Made by a program: the position numbers and the translations under genes. Shown piece by piece: positions 10,481 through 22,890 of a stretch of 64,000 nucleotides of DNA. Source of the stretch: Solen grandis (lineage: Eukaryota > Mollusca > Bivalvia > Adapedonta > Solenidae). Where the stretch lies: contig CM037788.1 of the NCBI GenBank assembly GCA_021229015.1, forward strand, positions 38,712,024 to 38,776,023, written 5' to 3'. Position 1 is the first letter of the stretch, and every line of letters begins with the position of its first letter. Below the pieces are notes generated by a model. It saw only the letters and a list, made by a program, of their open reading frames with translations, did no database searches and had not been told where the DNA came from.

Positions 10481-13400
10481 AATAGTGTACGGTTGGAGTA
10501 CTTACGGGTTTAAATAGATCTATGTAGAGATTGCTTAAAGATGGGACGCTCTTTCTGTTCAGCTATGTCCATGAAAGTTCTTATACTTTGTTAATCATTC
10601 TCTTGAACTGACTCCTGCACTTTTCCTCATATATGTTTTCTTCTTTATATATGTGCATATCTTGAGATTGAAAACAAAAACAATCAAGGCCATTAGCGGA
10701 GGTCTAAGTGATGATGACAATGCTTACAATCCTGCACTTGATCAGCTAAAGGCTCTGTGACCTGTCACTTCCGAGGCGGACGTTTTTAGTTTCGGTCCAC
10801 TTAAGTTGTTAGATGTACTTTTATATGTTAAATTTCTACGCAGATTTTCATTTCATAACAGACATGTATGGTGGTATAAAAAGAACTAGTGTATTTTCGT
10901 TCTAATAAACATGTTTAGCTGTAGACTTAATCATTTTTTTATTGAAAATACTGAAAATAATTCTTCCATTTCAGTGAACATATACTTTAACCGTTTTACA
11001 AAAAGGCCACTCTATTTCTTTTAAAGACACGCTTTTAGGTTACTTGGTAATACTCGTTTTGCTTTACGGTAGTTTGATTTCATGATAGAGGCAAAAAGTA
11101 TTTACCTTACTCTTGTGAGTGGTAAATAGTAGCGAATTAGGAAATAAATGATTTAGCTTTAGCTCGCTATTAGACTTCAATTTCTCTAATGCACAAGTAC
11201 TCATAAACTATGCGTTATGCCCTACTATTGTAGTTTATGCATCAATATGACGAGGCGCAAGAGATTGAATTGTTTTAAAATCTAACTTACATAATTTAAG
11301 GGAGTTTATCGACAGAATGTCTATAGGTACTAAATGCACCATAAAACAATTGTGCATTTACACTGTCAGTGTCGTGAAGCCGATAACAGTTTCCACTAGA
11401 AAAATATGAAATTAAATTGGTGCCAGGTGTACTACAACAACTATTTAAACTTAAAAAAATAACACATATTTCTTTCGAAATCATAACCCTAACGAAATCA
11501 TTGCTCTCTGAACGTCATGATTTCAAAATAATATTGTAATATACACCAAGTATGATGTTCGGTCAGTAGTAAACAAAAGTTATTATTTATTGCTTGAAAT
11601 CCACACAAAATGGGTATTCTCCTCTTGAAAAGAAAGCCTCAAAACAAACCAGAATGTACCTATGCCCTTTCAAATAACTAAAATTTCCCCACGGGTTATT
11701 GTGCTTTCACATTTAGTCAAGCAAAACCACGCCCCTGCAGAGGGATAAATTTAAGTTGTAAAAATTGTTTTCCCAATCCACGTAAATATTTAGTGAGCAC
11801 GCGCGAGATCTTGATCTTTAAAACTCGAGTCTAGGCAAATCTGAGTTTGAGATGTTTTGTGTTACTCAAACGAGATTACACGTAATATGTGACCGTGTTT
11901 TATGAAGATGAATATATGAGTGTAGTCCACCATTCATCAGTCCCTATTTAACATATAAACATTCAATTTGACAAAAGTGCCTTAGTTTCTTACTTGTTTA
12001 TGTTCAGCAGATATATACAAAAGTATCGCTAGTAGCTGTCCTTTAATGTTTCATTTAAAATAGTGCAGATATTTTGAGTTTAGTCTTTAAGTCTTTGAAT
12101 CCGTAAGTTAGTTTTTTATAGTTTTAGACGGAGATAAATCCAAACAAAAAATGATGTCTCATGAAATCAATATTGAATATATATAATTTACCTGTAATAA
12201 TTATTTCATAGGTCAAGGGACTAAAAATGTCTATCAGTGTAATTCACCATGGTTAAACCTACTGTTTTCTTAGCATTATATATTTAATTTCATCAATATA
12301 TTTCTAAATATTCATTGACATTGATTATAAAACTTGTTTTTTCTTCCATTATTTTGTTTTCAAAATCCATTATTTATACATTTATGAACTGAATATACTT
12401 GTTAATAAACTATTTTAATCTTTGACTTAGTCTTCCTTTAAACTAAACTAACCTCAATGATAACTTGAATATAACAATTCTTCGAGATATTTTTAGCTGG
12501 TCCTGGTCGATCTCGAGAGACCACGGATAAATTATTTTCGTATATGCTAATGTCTGTCCAATAGGTACCCAAATATATGCCTTGATGCATTTATATTTAC
12601 TTAAACTGGCGTATTTGTATGACAAAAGTTTTTATATTTAAGTATATTTCTATTAAACACTCCTTCATATATCATTCTAAGTGAAAAACGTTGAAAAAAA
12701 ATACGACTTTTCAAAAATACCAAAATTAACTTATATAGAGATTTTAAATAGCAAAATTTGACACAGGAAAAACATTATATCCTTTAATTCTTACTACGTT
12801 TGGGAACTTATTAGACAAACATAAGTATATACGAAAATTTATCTTTAATACTTGAGTGAATTTTGATGAGGATCATTAGCATGTATAGATCTCGTTTTTG
12901 ACTCAAAAGATTGCAATAAAAGGTAAACATTGGCATATACAAATCTCTGATTTGACTCTTTGTTAACACAAATATTGTAAATTTTTAATTAATTTTAATA
13001 AACAAATTTTTTTAAAAGAAAAAATTTATTAATCGTAAAAAAAAAAAAAAAAAAAAAAAAACACCTGACAGTAATTCTAGCTCTTCAATCTTTCAGAAAA
13101 AAAATGTTTGAATTGCGGACGCCACAAAAACAAGGGAAACACAAGCTCTAAACTCCGTAAGTGTCTAGGGCATAGGGCGCTATCATGAGTGTAGAAATCC
13201 GGAACTTTTTTCTACAGGGCCTTTGATTTCACGCTAAAACTTTTGACCTTACACCAAATAAGGAAAAATCTCCACCCGCAAGTATTTGTCGAAAGTTGCA
13301 AAAGTATTTGAAGATCATAACTCATTACGCATTTACTTGTTGAAGTTTTGTCATATTTTAATTTATTCAATATGAATGGATTTTTTTGCAGACGATATGA

Positions 13401-13784
13401 TATTGTATGATAATCCTTATTTGCTTTTATCTGTAGCTCGTGTCACACAATATGTTATTGCTCTAAACAAAGGTCACAATGTTCTTGTATACTTCTTAAG
13501 CAATAAAACAAAAATAGATAACATAAAAAGGAAAGAAAGTGGAAATATATAATTATCTTATCTGACTATTCACTGCTGTGATGCCACAACAATGTAAATA
13601 TCGTCGTGTTCAAATACATGCATTACTATATGATAATGTACAATTTGAAATGAATATTTAATGTAAAAACAAAACACACACACACACACAATTATGACTG
13701 TAATACATGCACATGTACTAGCCTTGGTCAACAAAACTTGTTAGTGTCCCGGACTTTCGATTATTTTCCAATTGCCAAAAAAGC
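10481..13784. other. Non-genic stretch
   Basis: AT-rich sequence without convincing exons on either strand. It includes an A22 tract near 13039 and a short (CA)n near 13674. The longest frames are under 65 codons and show no family resemblance. Confidence 0.6.
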
Positions 13785-14225
13785 ATGATTTTATTCATTT
13801 TCAGACCTAACAACGTCCTATTTCGTTATTATTGTTTCATTGCAGTTTCATATTTCAATTGCTGCTGTATTAAAGTTAAAGAGAACCCATATGACATTAT
13901 TATTGTGGTTATCGTCACCATGTCAGTTGTTATAGTTGTTGTTAGAGTTAAATGTCGCCACAGTTATATTTCAGCTCAGCGTATTACCAAAGTGAAAAAA
14001 GACACAAAGACACGCAATCAGGATCACCGACCTATTGCAAGCCAGTTTAAAAGCTGCTTTATAAATCGAGTGTTCAGACCTACATCGTATAGGAACTTAA
14101 GTGATAAGTCACGAACGATAACCACTGACCTCCTTCCCATTAAAGACACAAGGATAAATGTTCGTCGAAAACAATATGGCGACCTTCGGAAAGACACAAT
14201 ACATGTTTTATTATTTTCCTTGTAA
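13785..14225 (+). CDS. Unrecognised ORF, possible C-terminal exon of a membrane protein
   Basis: The longest non-repeat + frame here, 146 codons to TAA. Two acceptor-like sites lie inside (TCATTTTCAG near 13804, TTTCATTGCAG near 13846), so the real exon may start there. From about residue 43 it reads NPYDIIIVVIVTMSVVIVVV, a strong membrane segment, then a basic tail (RVKCRHSYISAQRITKVKK) rich in Lys, Arg and Thr. That layout fits a single-pass protein with a cytosolic tail. No family is recognised, no partner exons were found, and it could be chance. Confidence 0.3.
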   Translation: MILFIFRPNNVLFRYYCFIAVSYFNCCCIKVKENPYDIIIVVIVTMSVVIVVVRVKCRHSYISAQRITKVKKDTKTRNQDHRPIASQFKSCFINRVFRPTSYRNLSDKSRTITTDLLPIKDTRINVRRKQYGDLRKDTIHVLLFSL

Positions 14226-14985
14226 CAAAAGAAAGCCGGGACGCTGGAATGCATTTTGGAGACAGAGGGTTGTTATTATCGTCTGCAACCTCTTTGTGCT
14301 TCTTCCCGTCCTTAATGTTTTGTCTCTGCAACCTAAACAAGGTCACCAAGTTAGTCTAAGTTGAGCCATGAGTCACATCCTTTGTCCTTTTTCGAGGTCA
14401 ACCTCCTAGGTTTCACACAAACGCACGAGATGTAATATGTTAGGTGGCAAACAGGTGACGAGGTGTCGGCAGCCATGAAGGGCCCCCACTTAAACCTACT
14501 TCCGGTCGGTTGCCAACTGGTTAAGTCGGTCGTCATCTTTTGTTTCAAGTGTAGTGTTCAATTGTAACGTACTTTTCCTTAATTGCATTTAAAGATGCGT
14601 CCGATTACTTTAAATAATCTCTCTCTCTCTTTCTGTACAAACAAATTATAATCACAGAGATCCGTCCCTTCTTTGGGCTACACGATAGGCTTTTATTAAA
14701 TACAGTTTTACTAAATAAATTTTGATCTAAGAAAAAAAAATAAAAGTCAGTGCTTGACCCTTTTCTTCATATAGACTCTTTTTGGCGAATCAGTGACAAG
14801 CAGAGGAGAACCTAATCAGACAGCAGACCCAGATTAGACGGCCCCTTTGCTCATAAAATATTGAAGCTCGGATTTTACAAAGTCTGCATGGCAAGGAATA
14901 TTCCATTCTTTATATACCACTTGCACTTATATAAATTATTATTCATCAAGTCAGATAGACAGATATTCAGGAGTTAAATAAATTT

Positions 14986-15210
14986 TCTGGGCGAGTGGTT
15001 GGAGTTGTTGGCCTACCATCACTTAGCTCCTTAGCGTTGTGGATTCGAAATCCGATCGGGTCTGTTAGAATTTTGAAGTTAGGGGAAGTTTTTCAGTGTA
15101 CTTGTCGTCGGTCGGTGATTCTTTCCGGATTAGATTCGAGTGTATTCTGGGTCTGCATCTTCGTGTAATTAGCTGTGCGTCGCTAAATGACTGAAATAGA
15201 GTTGACTTAC
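14986..15210 (+). mobile_element. SINE family A, diverged copy
   Basis: Begins TGGGCGAGTGGTTGGAG (A box) with GTGGATTCGAAATCCGATC as B box. It continues GTCGGTCGGTGATTCT, ATTCTGGGTCTGCATCTTCG and AATTAGCTGTGCGTCGCTAA, then ATGACTGAAATAGAGTTGAC. This is the same order as the minus-strand copies at 30045 and 62353. Confidence 0.75.
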
Positions 15211-16177
15211 GCCAACAACACTGTATGGCTATTTTGTTTCTTGGTTTCTTTGGTTCAACGTCTCATCAACAGTATATTAGTCATTTGGATACGAACATCT
15301 GTTTTGCACATCTACAGTTTTATGAATTCGAACTATAATTCTTTGATTTTATATGACAACTTCTAGCTTGAAATATGACAAAAATAATTTATACATCCAT
15401 ACGGAACCTTAAGGTATCCCCCATCTTTAAGAATGCAACATAACCCGTGTATCATATATTTTCTTTTGCAGAAAAAGTCTATGTAAAAAAGAAGATGAAA
15501 TAATACTTAACAAACATTTTCTTGTAAGATGTGCAAAATTGAAAATTGTATTGCTGTATTCAATTGCAATTTATTTAGAATGCATATATACATATAATCA
15601 CAAAATATGTCTTAGTCTAAATTTCAACTAAATCAGTACATTTTTCATATTAATATACATGTCTCAAATGTGTATAGGATACCATAAACGAAAATCAAAA
15701 TTACATTTCAGTAAATCGTTACATGACTTAGTAAACACCTTACTAATCTTGCATTTAATGACAGATAAGTGTTTCTGTAAGCTCATAAAAGAAAAGGAAG
15801 CATCGCCGCATAAGCAAATTGGTAGCGGATATTTCATTGACACGATTGCTTTGTTATTACAAATTCCAGCCCTTAAGAAACTTTCTCAAAGAAGGTCCAT
15901 GAGTCAGTAAATAATATTTCCTCTTTCGTACTGCCCTAATGATCTACAATTGCACCCACTAATTGGATTCCAATCCTATTGTTAAAGGAACTCAACAGCG
16001 CATGCGCGCAACATAGTATTATTTTATGATATATATTACACAATTATACCAAAGTACTTTACAGTGTGTTAACGTTACGTCGTAGTTGATGAAGAGCTAT
16101 ACATTTACATTGCTGAGGAAATAACTAGTCAAGACACGAGCGTGGCCGAGAAAGGACGTGCTTTTTACTTATACATA
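15211..16177. other. Non-genic stretch upstream of a candidate first exon
   Basis: AT-rich; an 83-codon frame at 15659-15910 is unrecognised and has no splice support. The 200 bases before 16178 are less AT-rich, with a palindromic GCATGCGCGC near 16000, and could be promoter sequence for the + strand first exon (inference only). Confidence 0.4.
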
Positions 16178-16241
16178 ATGGCGGTTTCTTTTTGGATGCT
16201 TGTTTTATTCTGTGTGATCCAGTATGACCTGCTGGAAGCAG
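16178..16241 (+). CDS. Putative first coding exon with signal peptide
   Basis: ATG GCG in a fair context (ACATAATGG) encodes MAVSFWMLVLFCVIQYDLLE then A, with a hydrophobic core and small residues at the end, a typical secretory signal peptide. The exon ends GAAGCAG before a strong donor GTGAGC, leaving phase 1. The next exon was not found; the assembly gap begins 540 bp downstream. The mature product is unknown. It runs opposite to the FAM234 gene. Confidence 0.5.
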
Positions 16242-16784
16242 GTGAGCATAAACATTTGTGTGTGGGTTTTTGTGTGTGTGTGTTTCTGATTTTTTTTTTC
16301 GCACGTAAATTCAAAGTTTTCACTCCTTTACATCAACTTAAGAAGATAAAACCACCCAGTTTTGTTAAATTTCAAATATTATCATATGAACATCAATAAA
16401 CATCAAAATAAAAAAAAAAAAACAGAACTTTTATAAAATATATTGAACATAAAGTTCTTGTCAGAATAAAAATGCAAAACATGGTAACGATAAAGATAAA
16501 CTTAAACACATTTCAGTTGTAATATCATAATATCACACAATAAAATGTATTATGCTGAAATTCCGGTTTGCTTGAAATAAATAACGTCTTTCACATTAAT
16601 TATGCCATAATTCATTGTATTTGGAGCTTTCTTTAAACTATATTTATGAAATATGATAGAACAATATTCATATATAGTACATGTATATACTAAATAGATC
16701 TCTCTTTCTCTTTCTCTCTCTCTTTCTCTGCAATAAATGAGTATCGTGTTTCTCTTTGTTTTTACACATATACACAACACAAAC

Positions 16785-16884
16785 NNNNNNNNNNNNNNNN
16801 NNNNNNNNNNNNNNNNNNNNNNNNNNNNNNNNNNNNNNNNNNNNNNNNNNNNNNNNNNNNNNNNNNNNNNNNNNNNNNNNNNNN
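16785..16884. other. Assembly gap, 100 N
   Basis: Exactly 100 Ns, the usual placeholder for a gap of unknown size. The left edge is low-complexity sequence with a CTCTTTCT microsatellite; the right edge opens directly inside the 3' end of a multi-copy tandem-core element. A collapsed repeat probably caused the break. Confidence 0.98.
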
Positions 16885-17051
16885 TTTTCAAATTGGCCAA
16901 GCCGTTTAGGAGGAGATGTTGTTTGAAGCAATTGTTGACGCCGGACGCACGCACGCACGCACGCACGCACGCACGGACGACGGACGACGGACGCCGGACA
17001 AAAGGCGATCAGAAAAGCTCACCTTGAGCACGTTGTGCTCATGTGAGCTAA
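16885..17051 (+). mobile_element. Helitron-like/Pearl-type element, 3' end only
   Basis: From CAAATTGGCCAAGCCGTTTA through (ACGC)n and GGACGACGGAC to GAGCACGTTGTGCTC (6-bp stem, 3-bp loop) and GTGAGCTAA. Nearly identical to 59265-59417, and the same plan as 56620-56743. The tandem core expected on its left falls in the assembly gap. Confidence 0.75.
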
Positions 17052-17335
17052 AAACTGGACGTTAAACTGAACGTCAATTTATAACTGAAAAACTGGACGT
17101 TAAACTGAATGTCAATTTACAACTGAATTACTGGACGTCGCCTCATGACAGAGGTACTGGACTTCATGTTATGACTGAATACTGACCGTCAATTTATGGC
17201 TGAAATACTGGACATCGCTATAAATTAACGGACTGGGCGTCAAGTTATGACTGAATTCCTAAAAATCAATTTATGGCTAATATACTGGACGCCGCTATAT
17301 GAATTAAATACTGGACTTCAACTTATTACTAAAAT
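17052..17335. repeat. Degenerate tandem repeat based on ACTGGACGTC
   Basis: About eight diverged units of 33-40 bp: each has ACTGGACGTC or a variant, then AATTTATGACTGAA or a variant. The ORF content is nil. It fills the space between the Helitron-like element and FAM234 exon 3. Confidence 0.8.
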
Positions 17336-17380
17336 AACATCCCTGCGACGATAAACTTAAAAACAACAATAACATCTTAC

Positions 17381-17552
17381 GCGGGTCCTGGAGGGGGTCG
17401 CCGCCATGTATGGCCAAAATGTCCACCGTGCCGTCAGAATCCAAGTCTTGAATAATCTGGGCTGTGTATAGATTCATAATCTCGTTCTTGGCTTCCTGTT
17501 TACCGAAATTCCAAATGAGGGTGCCATCCTTTCCACTGACAGCTTGAAATAC
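17381..17552 (-). CDS. FAM234-like protein, coding exon 3
   Basis: Third visible coding exon, phase 0 in (acceptor TTCTGTGACAG) and phase 1 out (donor GTAAGA). It encodes VFQAVSGKDGTLIWNFGKQE, then NEIMNLYTAQIIQDLDSDGT and VDILAIHGGDPLQDP. DLDSDGTVD is a third calcium-loop/FG-GAP motif of the beta-propeller, and HGGDP is typical of FAM234 proteins. The remaining exons should lie at lower coordinates but none could be found; the assembly gap is 500 bp away. Confidence 0.85.
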
Positions 17553-18325
17553 CTGTCACAGAATGCACGTGCTTTAAATGTCATCTACCACAGATGGTAT
17601 TTCTTGCTCAGTCAAATCTATAAATATCTCAAGTGTATATTTGTTACCACATTTAAGGCTAATGTATGATGCATATGAGTGCAACTGAATTGTAATAGTG
17701 GAGCTGTTATTTGCTGAACACTTGCGTTAATGAGTCATCCACACTTTCTTTTGTATGTGCTTAGACAAATAATGATATGATTTCATAGAATGATTATTTA
17801 TATTCACAAAACTGAAAATCCAAAGGATGTGGTTTCAAGCCCTGTCCAAAGTGGTTGGGAGGAGGGGGTCAAAAATCTATCGTGGCCTTCAACTGTGAAA
17901 AGTACTGGTCCAAAATTGGAAACGGTCGAGAAAAAGATAGTTTAATCGAAGTTACTTGTTCATCAGCCGACGTTAATTGTTTTAATTTTTACTAAATAAA
18001 ACTGAAATTTTAAGTTGTAAAGACGTGTAGAAAGTATCAGAGTGTGTACAGGCGCATCAATTTAAGAATATAGAGCAGTTGAATACAAACAAAAAGGCTG
18101 CTGACCAAGGTAGAGATGTCATTGATTTTAAATGTATGAATGAAAAAGTTAATATTATATATGTAGGAACGTGAAAGAATTTCCCTTCGATGTATTACTA
18201 TGCTTATTCCATTAAAATATTTTAATACATTTCCTTTTTCGTATATTAGGACTGCTCTCTTATACTTAGTTACAACTCCTGAATGTTCTTTGGTTCTTCT
18301 GTGCTCATAAACAACGCCGCTACTG

Positions 18326-18328
<3 letters not shown>

Positions 18329-18372
<44 letters not shown>

Positions 18373-18373
18373 T
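18329..18373. repeat. (GA)n microsatellite
   Basis: About 22 GA units with one AA interruption, in a FAM234 intron. Confidence 0.95.
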
Positions 18374-18972
18374 ACTCCTATAGACTCCTGGTGACGTATC
18401 TTAGTTAACGTAAGGCATCATTTGATTTTCGGTAAATGCTAAAAAAGACTTTTAAGTAATACGATGCTTTGTGTTCGCATAAATAATGTCAGAAAGTATA
18501 AATATTCTCTTGAAAGAACTATTTGAATGCTCCATTTTCTGTCCTATATTCCCAAATATTAACATACACTCAGCATGCCAAAATGTTACTGCACGCAAAG
18601 CTTTTTAGACAGATTTGGTTACATTTGATCATGTAAAATATTCATGACGACGAAGAGCACATTCGCATCCAAAAGCAAGAATATAATATTAATGGTAATA
18701 ATGTCTACCTATGTTAAACATTTAAAGGGACATTTTTCAGTTTTGGTCAAATTGGAAATATCCGAAAATAACAGTAAAGCTTTTGTCAATATTTATTTGG
18801 AAACGAAATTCACTAAATTCCTAAAGCCTTTCTTCATAATTATTGTCTTGAGCAGATCCAGATTGGAACCAGGGTTTCAGACTCTGCCCCAATATATTGG
18901 TAAAAAGGGTAAGGCGACGTGTTTAATTTTCCTTGACCTAGAAAAGACATTCATTTACAGATGGAAACTCAC

Positions 18973-19181
18973 GCCAGCGCGTCCGCTTCCTAGACAATCG
19001 TTAACCCCATCTTTGTTCAGATCCACGTCACAATTGACCCCGAAGATCTCATGATCTGAATAGTGACGCCATAACTCCTTGCCGGTTGTGCCCTCTAACG
19101 CTAAAAGGCCGCCGAAACACGGAAAGGTCCCCTCGAAGTATATATCACAAACAATGCTTGGTATCCCGTAACCGTCTGCTC
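18973..19181 (-). CDS. FAM234-like protein, coding exon 2
   Basis: Acceptor TTGCCTTGTTCCAG, donor GTGAGT, 209 bases, phase 1 in and 0 out. It encodes ADGYGIPSIVCDIYFEGTFP then CFGGLLALEGTTGKELWRHY and FGVNCDVDLNKDGVNDCLGS. DVDLNKDGVND is the second calcium-loop motif; GLLALEGTTGKELW is a PQQ-like propeller strand pair as in FAM234A/B. Two close cysteines flank the FG turn, and a further pair surrounds the calcium loop. Confidence 0.88.
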
Positions 19182-20722
19182 CTGGAACAAGGCAATTAAG
19201 TGTTACATCATATACTTGTCTGAACAGTCTCAATCATTTGTCTGATGTTGGTGTCCTCCGAGTTAGCAAGCTCTTTTTTCTTTATATTTTTCAGCCGCTG
19301 TCTGACCTAAAGTTTGACCTAAGCAGTTCAATAAAAAAAGTCGAACAGAAAAGGTTATCAGTCCCGAATAAATGAATATTAATGGTCAAAATTGCGAAAA
19401 CAGAAGTAAATGTAAAACTGTTCTTATGAGCATAGGCATGAATTGCAATTTGAACATTTAGGCCCAGTCATAGAAAACCTTCGAATGGATTGTTGCCGCT
19501 ATTGCGAGAAGCGTACTGTATGACAGATATAAACTGGAAAAAACTGGAAATATATTTCAATTACTTGATCTGTTCAGTGGTTTTCAAATTAAATAGAATA
19601 TTTTCATTGGGGTGGGCTCTGTATATGGATAATGCTGATACAGTTAACTCCTTGGGTGCTGATGAATGTGTTCGACAGACCCGATGTTCTGTAAAAACGC
19701 TGCTCAAAAACGGACTGTTCGACGTTCGATATAACCGTTTGATAATTGCGTATATGTAACTAGTTACTTACATACATCCTTCAAGCATAAAACTTATTTC
19801 ACGTAGCGAACGTGACTATTGATAAATGCTTCAATATACGTCTTTATTTTTTTTCTCCTTACATAAAGAAAATCGAATTTATATTGAGAAACCAGACGTA
19901 CAACATGTTATTGTGGAGTAAGATTGCAATCAACATTTATGCCTAGCAATCTCAACAAATCAAATTTTAGCTCATGCCAGCATTCGACACTGGATACAGT
20001 AATACAATCGGTGCTAGAAAAGCATGTTTTAATTCTTTAAGACCTTTAAGATCTCGTGTATTGATGTGCCATCGATGTTACTCTAATAAATTGTTTACTC
20101 ATACCAAATTCTGACTAGAGTGATGTATGTAAAATAGCAAATCAAATCAAGCAAAAAAGGCAAACATGCAATTGAATGATTGATATTTATATTTCACCCT
20201 TCACAAAGCAATATCTTAATATATGTAAAACAAAAGCATCAGCAAACACCTCTGAATTAAATTGTGTTTAAGTTCATCTCTTTATATATAGATCGCCGGA
20301 ATGCTCTCTGGGGCCAGAAGTACTTTATTTTGTCGTCAAGAAAACATCCGAGCTTTCTGATATTACATCGGAGACATTCTAGACGTGATATTCCTTTATG
20401 GCGTTGCTAAGAAACCTCTTTTGTATATCGACAGACAAATTTTGATTCCTTCGGAAACAAATGAATCTTAAATGTCCTTTGCGATGGAAGAGTATTATTT
20501 CTTAAGTTATTAAACAAATGTGGACATTTTAGCCATGAACTGAACAAACGATGGAATGAAATGCACGTTTAGTCTGGATCTGCAATTATGTTTGTTTTCT
20601 TTCTGCTGAATCAGCAATATCCGATTTAGTATTTTAGAGAGGACGAATGACAGTTCATTTTGCCGATGTATGATGATGACGTCTACATTAAATTGCGGAA
20701 CATAAAGGTCGATTAATATAAA

Positions 20723-20790
20723 TTCGGTCAAAGAGGCCAAACAGTTAAAGCCAGAAGGCCGTAGGTTCGATTCCCGGCTTCTATGTAATA
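20723..20790 (+). repeat. tRNA-like SINE head
   Basis: AAGAGGCCAAACAGTTAAAG followed by GTAGGTTCGATTCCCGGC, a good B box. The A box is poor and no cloverleaf acceptor stem closes, so a working tRNA gene is unlikely. In a FAM234 intron. Confidence 0.45.
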
Positions 20791-21062
20791 AAAGAATAAT
20801 TATTATATTGTACTAATTATCATTTATTATTATTATAATCATTTTTCGTTCTATTATAATTTTTATTATAACAAAGATATTATTTCAAATACTCATGCTA
20901 AACTGATAACAATTACAAACCGCATATCACAAATATTCCCTGTTATGAAACTTAATAACTGATCTCAAGAAAACGCGAACAAAAATACTAATATAAATAC
21001 CATGGTACACAATTATATAAACTTTATCTATTGATCAGACATCATCAAGAGAAGAACATTAC

Positions 21063-21621
21063 CTGTAGCAAATCCGACAATGACGTCATGGGTGCCATCT
21101 TGATTTACATCAACCAATCGGAAGGCAGATTCTGTCATCAGCTTCGGAATACCCACCACCCATACATCCTCTACTTCTAAATGATCACAACCAACAATAT
21201 CCGAATAATCTCTTTGTGTGTTTTGCGTCCGAAACGTGTAAGTGTTTGAAAGTTCCTTAAAGTCGCCATCACCGTATTTATTTTTGTTGTGTTTATTGAC
21301 ATAATAGACTACAAGGCCCATTAGGGACCCAAGGGAAAGCACCAGAAAAAGGAAGCAGCACAATGCGTGAACTATTGGCCGACATCGACAACGAGATCCG
21401 TGACCGAGCCTCGTTTTCGTTCTGGCGCGTGGATACATGAGAGGTTTGGTGGCAGACGATCTGTCCAAATTTGGGCTTTCGACAAACACTTCATCCTCGT
21501 CAGAATATTCATTTTCCCAATCAGGCGGCCGTTCAAAAGTATCTGGAAGGTAGCCATTTTTCTTGCCCCCTTTGTTGTAGATCACCTTAGTGTCCATGGC
21601 AAATGATTCATGCGCAGGCAT
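21063..21621 (-). CDS. FAM234-like membrane protein, first coding exon
   Basis: FAM234 (ITFG3-type) proteins are single-pass membrane proteins whose extracellular part forms a beta-propeller; their molecular role is unclear. First ATG at 21621 (MPAHESFAMDTK); an internal ATG at 21597 has the stronger context GCCATGG. The exon has an acidic cytosolic tail (NEYSDEDEVFVE), a basic stop-transfer patch (RSRCRC-type, residues 72-81) and a membrane segment at about 83-108 (ALCCFLFLVLSLGSLMGLVV). The ectodomain then starts, with DVNQDGTHDVIVGFATG, the first calcium loop. It ends in phase 1 before GTAATG and joins exon 2 in frame. The three exons give about 315 residues; the family is usually 550-650, so the C-terminal half is missing here. 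Confidence 0.88.
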
Positions 21622-22250
21622 TACCACTCTTGAAGTTCAGAAAGTGTATGGCACTTTGAAACAATATTTCAATCTAGCTCCACGTGCTGTCCTAAATTTC
21701 TTCTAACCATCTTGACAGTCGTTCGTTCGTTCGAGATGAAATGTACTGAAAAAAAGTATAATACATGTATCTTATATGAATATGAACGACAAAACAAGTG
21801 CACTGCAAATAGTTCTAGTCAAAAGGCTTTATTTGCTTATACAGATATTGAATTATTTCTTTCTTTTATTTCTCGAAAAAAGAGAGCTATACACATTAAC
21901 ATGTTCTTTACATTCATTATTTTTATGAGTCTCGGAAACTAGATTTTCTCCTTCTTTTAAAAAAAGAAAGAAAATACATCTACACAGTAACAGAGACCGA
22001 AGAAAACAATACAAGAAAATAGGGCGGGGTGGTGGTGGTGTGTGTGTGTGTGGTAAATATTTCACTTTCAAAATGTTTTGGGCAGTGTTTCCAAATGTCA
22101 GGACAAATGTGAACAATATGTTGACATTCGAACATTCAAAGAATGGATATGCAGTTTTGATTTTTTTCTTGATAAGTTGTTTCTGTATAATCAACATACC
22201 TGCGAGACGTTTAATTAAATAATACCCTCGTTAAATAAAATGTCTATCAA

Positions 22251-22449
22251 TACTGTAAAATCATTAATTTTCATTGACATCAAATTTCGTGGAATATGTA
22301 ATGAAATCAATTTCGTTGGTACATATATATTCATGGAATCATTTCCTATAAAACATGTGATATATTAAATAAACAGTTTTCGCGTGCATAGAGCCATCCA
22401 CGTAATCGACGAAAATCAATCCACCACGAAAGTCAATGATTCTACAGTA
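22251..22449. mobile_element. MITE, family M2 (complete copy)
   Basis: 199 bp with inverted ends: TACTGTAAAATCATTAATTT on the left, and on the right CGAAAGTCAATGATTCTACA followed by GTA, whose reverse complement is TACTGTAGAATCATTGACTT. Subterminal TTTCGTGG is repeated on both sides. No ORF. Confidence 0.75.
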
Positions 22450-22477
22450 CCCATTTACCATTGTCATTCAGAACAAA

Positions 22478-22890
22478 CCATCCGAGATTGTAAAATACAA
22501 ATGTAAATGCGTTGTTTCCCAATCACTAGCAATACCGTCACAGACGATATTGAAGCTACATTTAGGATTATAAATCCTATATTTAGATGTTTTGTTTTCA
22601 TTTGCTGTCACTTGGCTGATCACCCGTGGCTGAACATACGAAATCGCTACCCTGAACTGGTGAAGACGCTATGTTGCGGAACGTGTCTAATGGTATATCG
22701 CAAACACCTGCTTCTGGGATTCCTTATTCTACACTTAACCGGATTCACCGAAGTTGCGTTTACGAAAACTGCGTTTTCCCGAGTAATGTGACCTACACTT
22801 ACTAATTTGCCAGAAAACAATGACGTCACCAACATTATTTTAGTCTCTAACAATCAGCTGTGAACGAGCTGCTTTAGTGAACGACGAAAT
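22478..22890 (+). repeat. Dispersed repeat with GTGAACGAGCTGCTTTA tail
   Basis: Shares CGAGATTGTAAAA at the start and CAATCAGCTGTGAACGAGCT GCTTTA near 22850 with 37790-37960. The 94-codon frame inside (22507-22791) has no recognisable family. The element type is unknown. Confidence 0.4.

Noticed and set aside
14140..14548. Several overlapping 65-76 codon frames
   Set aside because: Shadows of the slightly GC-richer segment around the 13785-14225 frame; no motif, start context or splice support.
18644..19054. 136-codon + strand frame
   Set aside because: It overlaps FAM234 exon 2 on the other strand, which has splice sites and family motifs; the + frame has neither.
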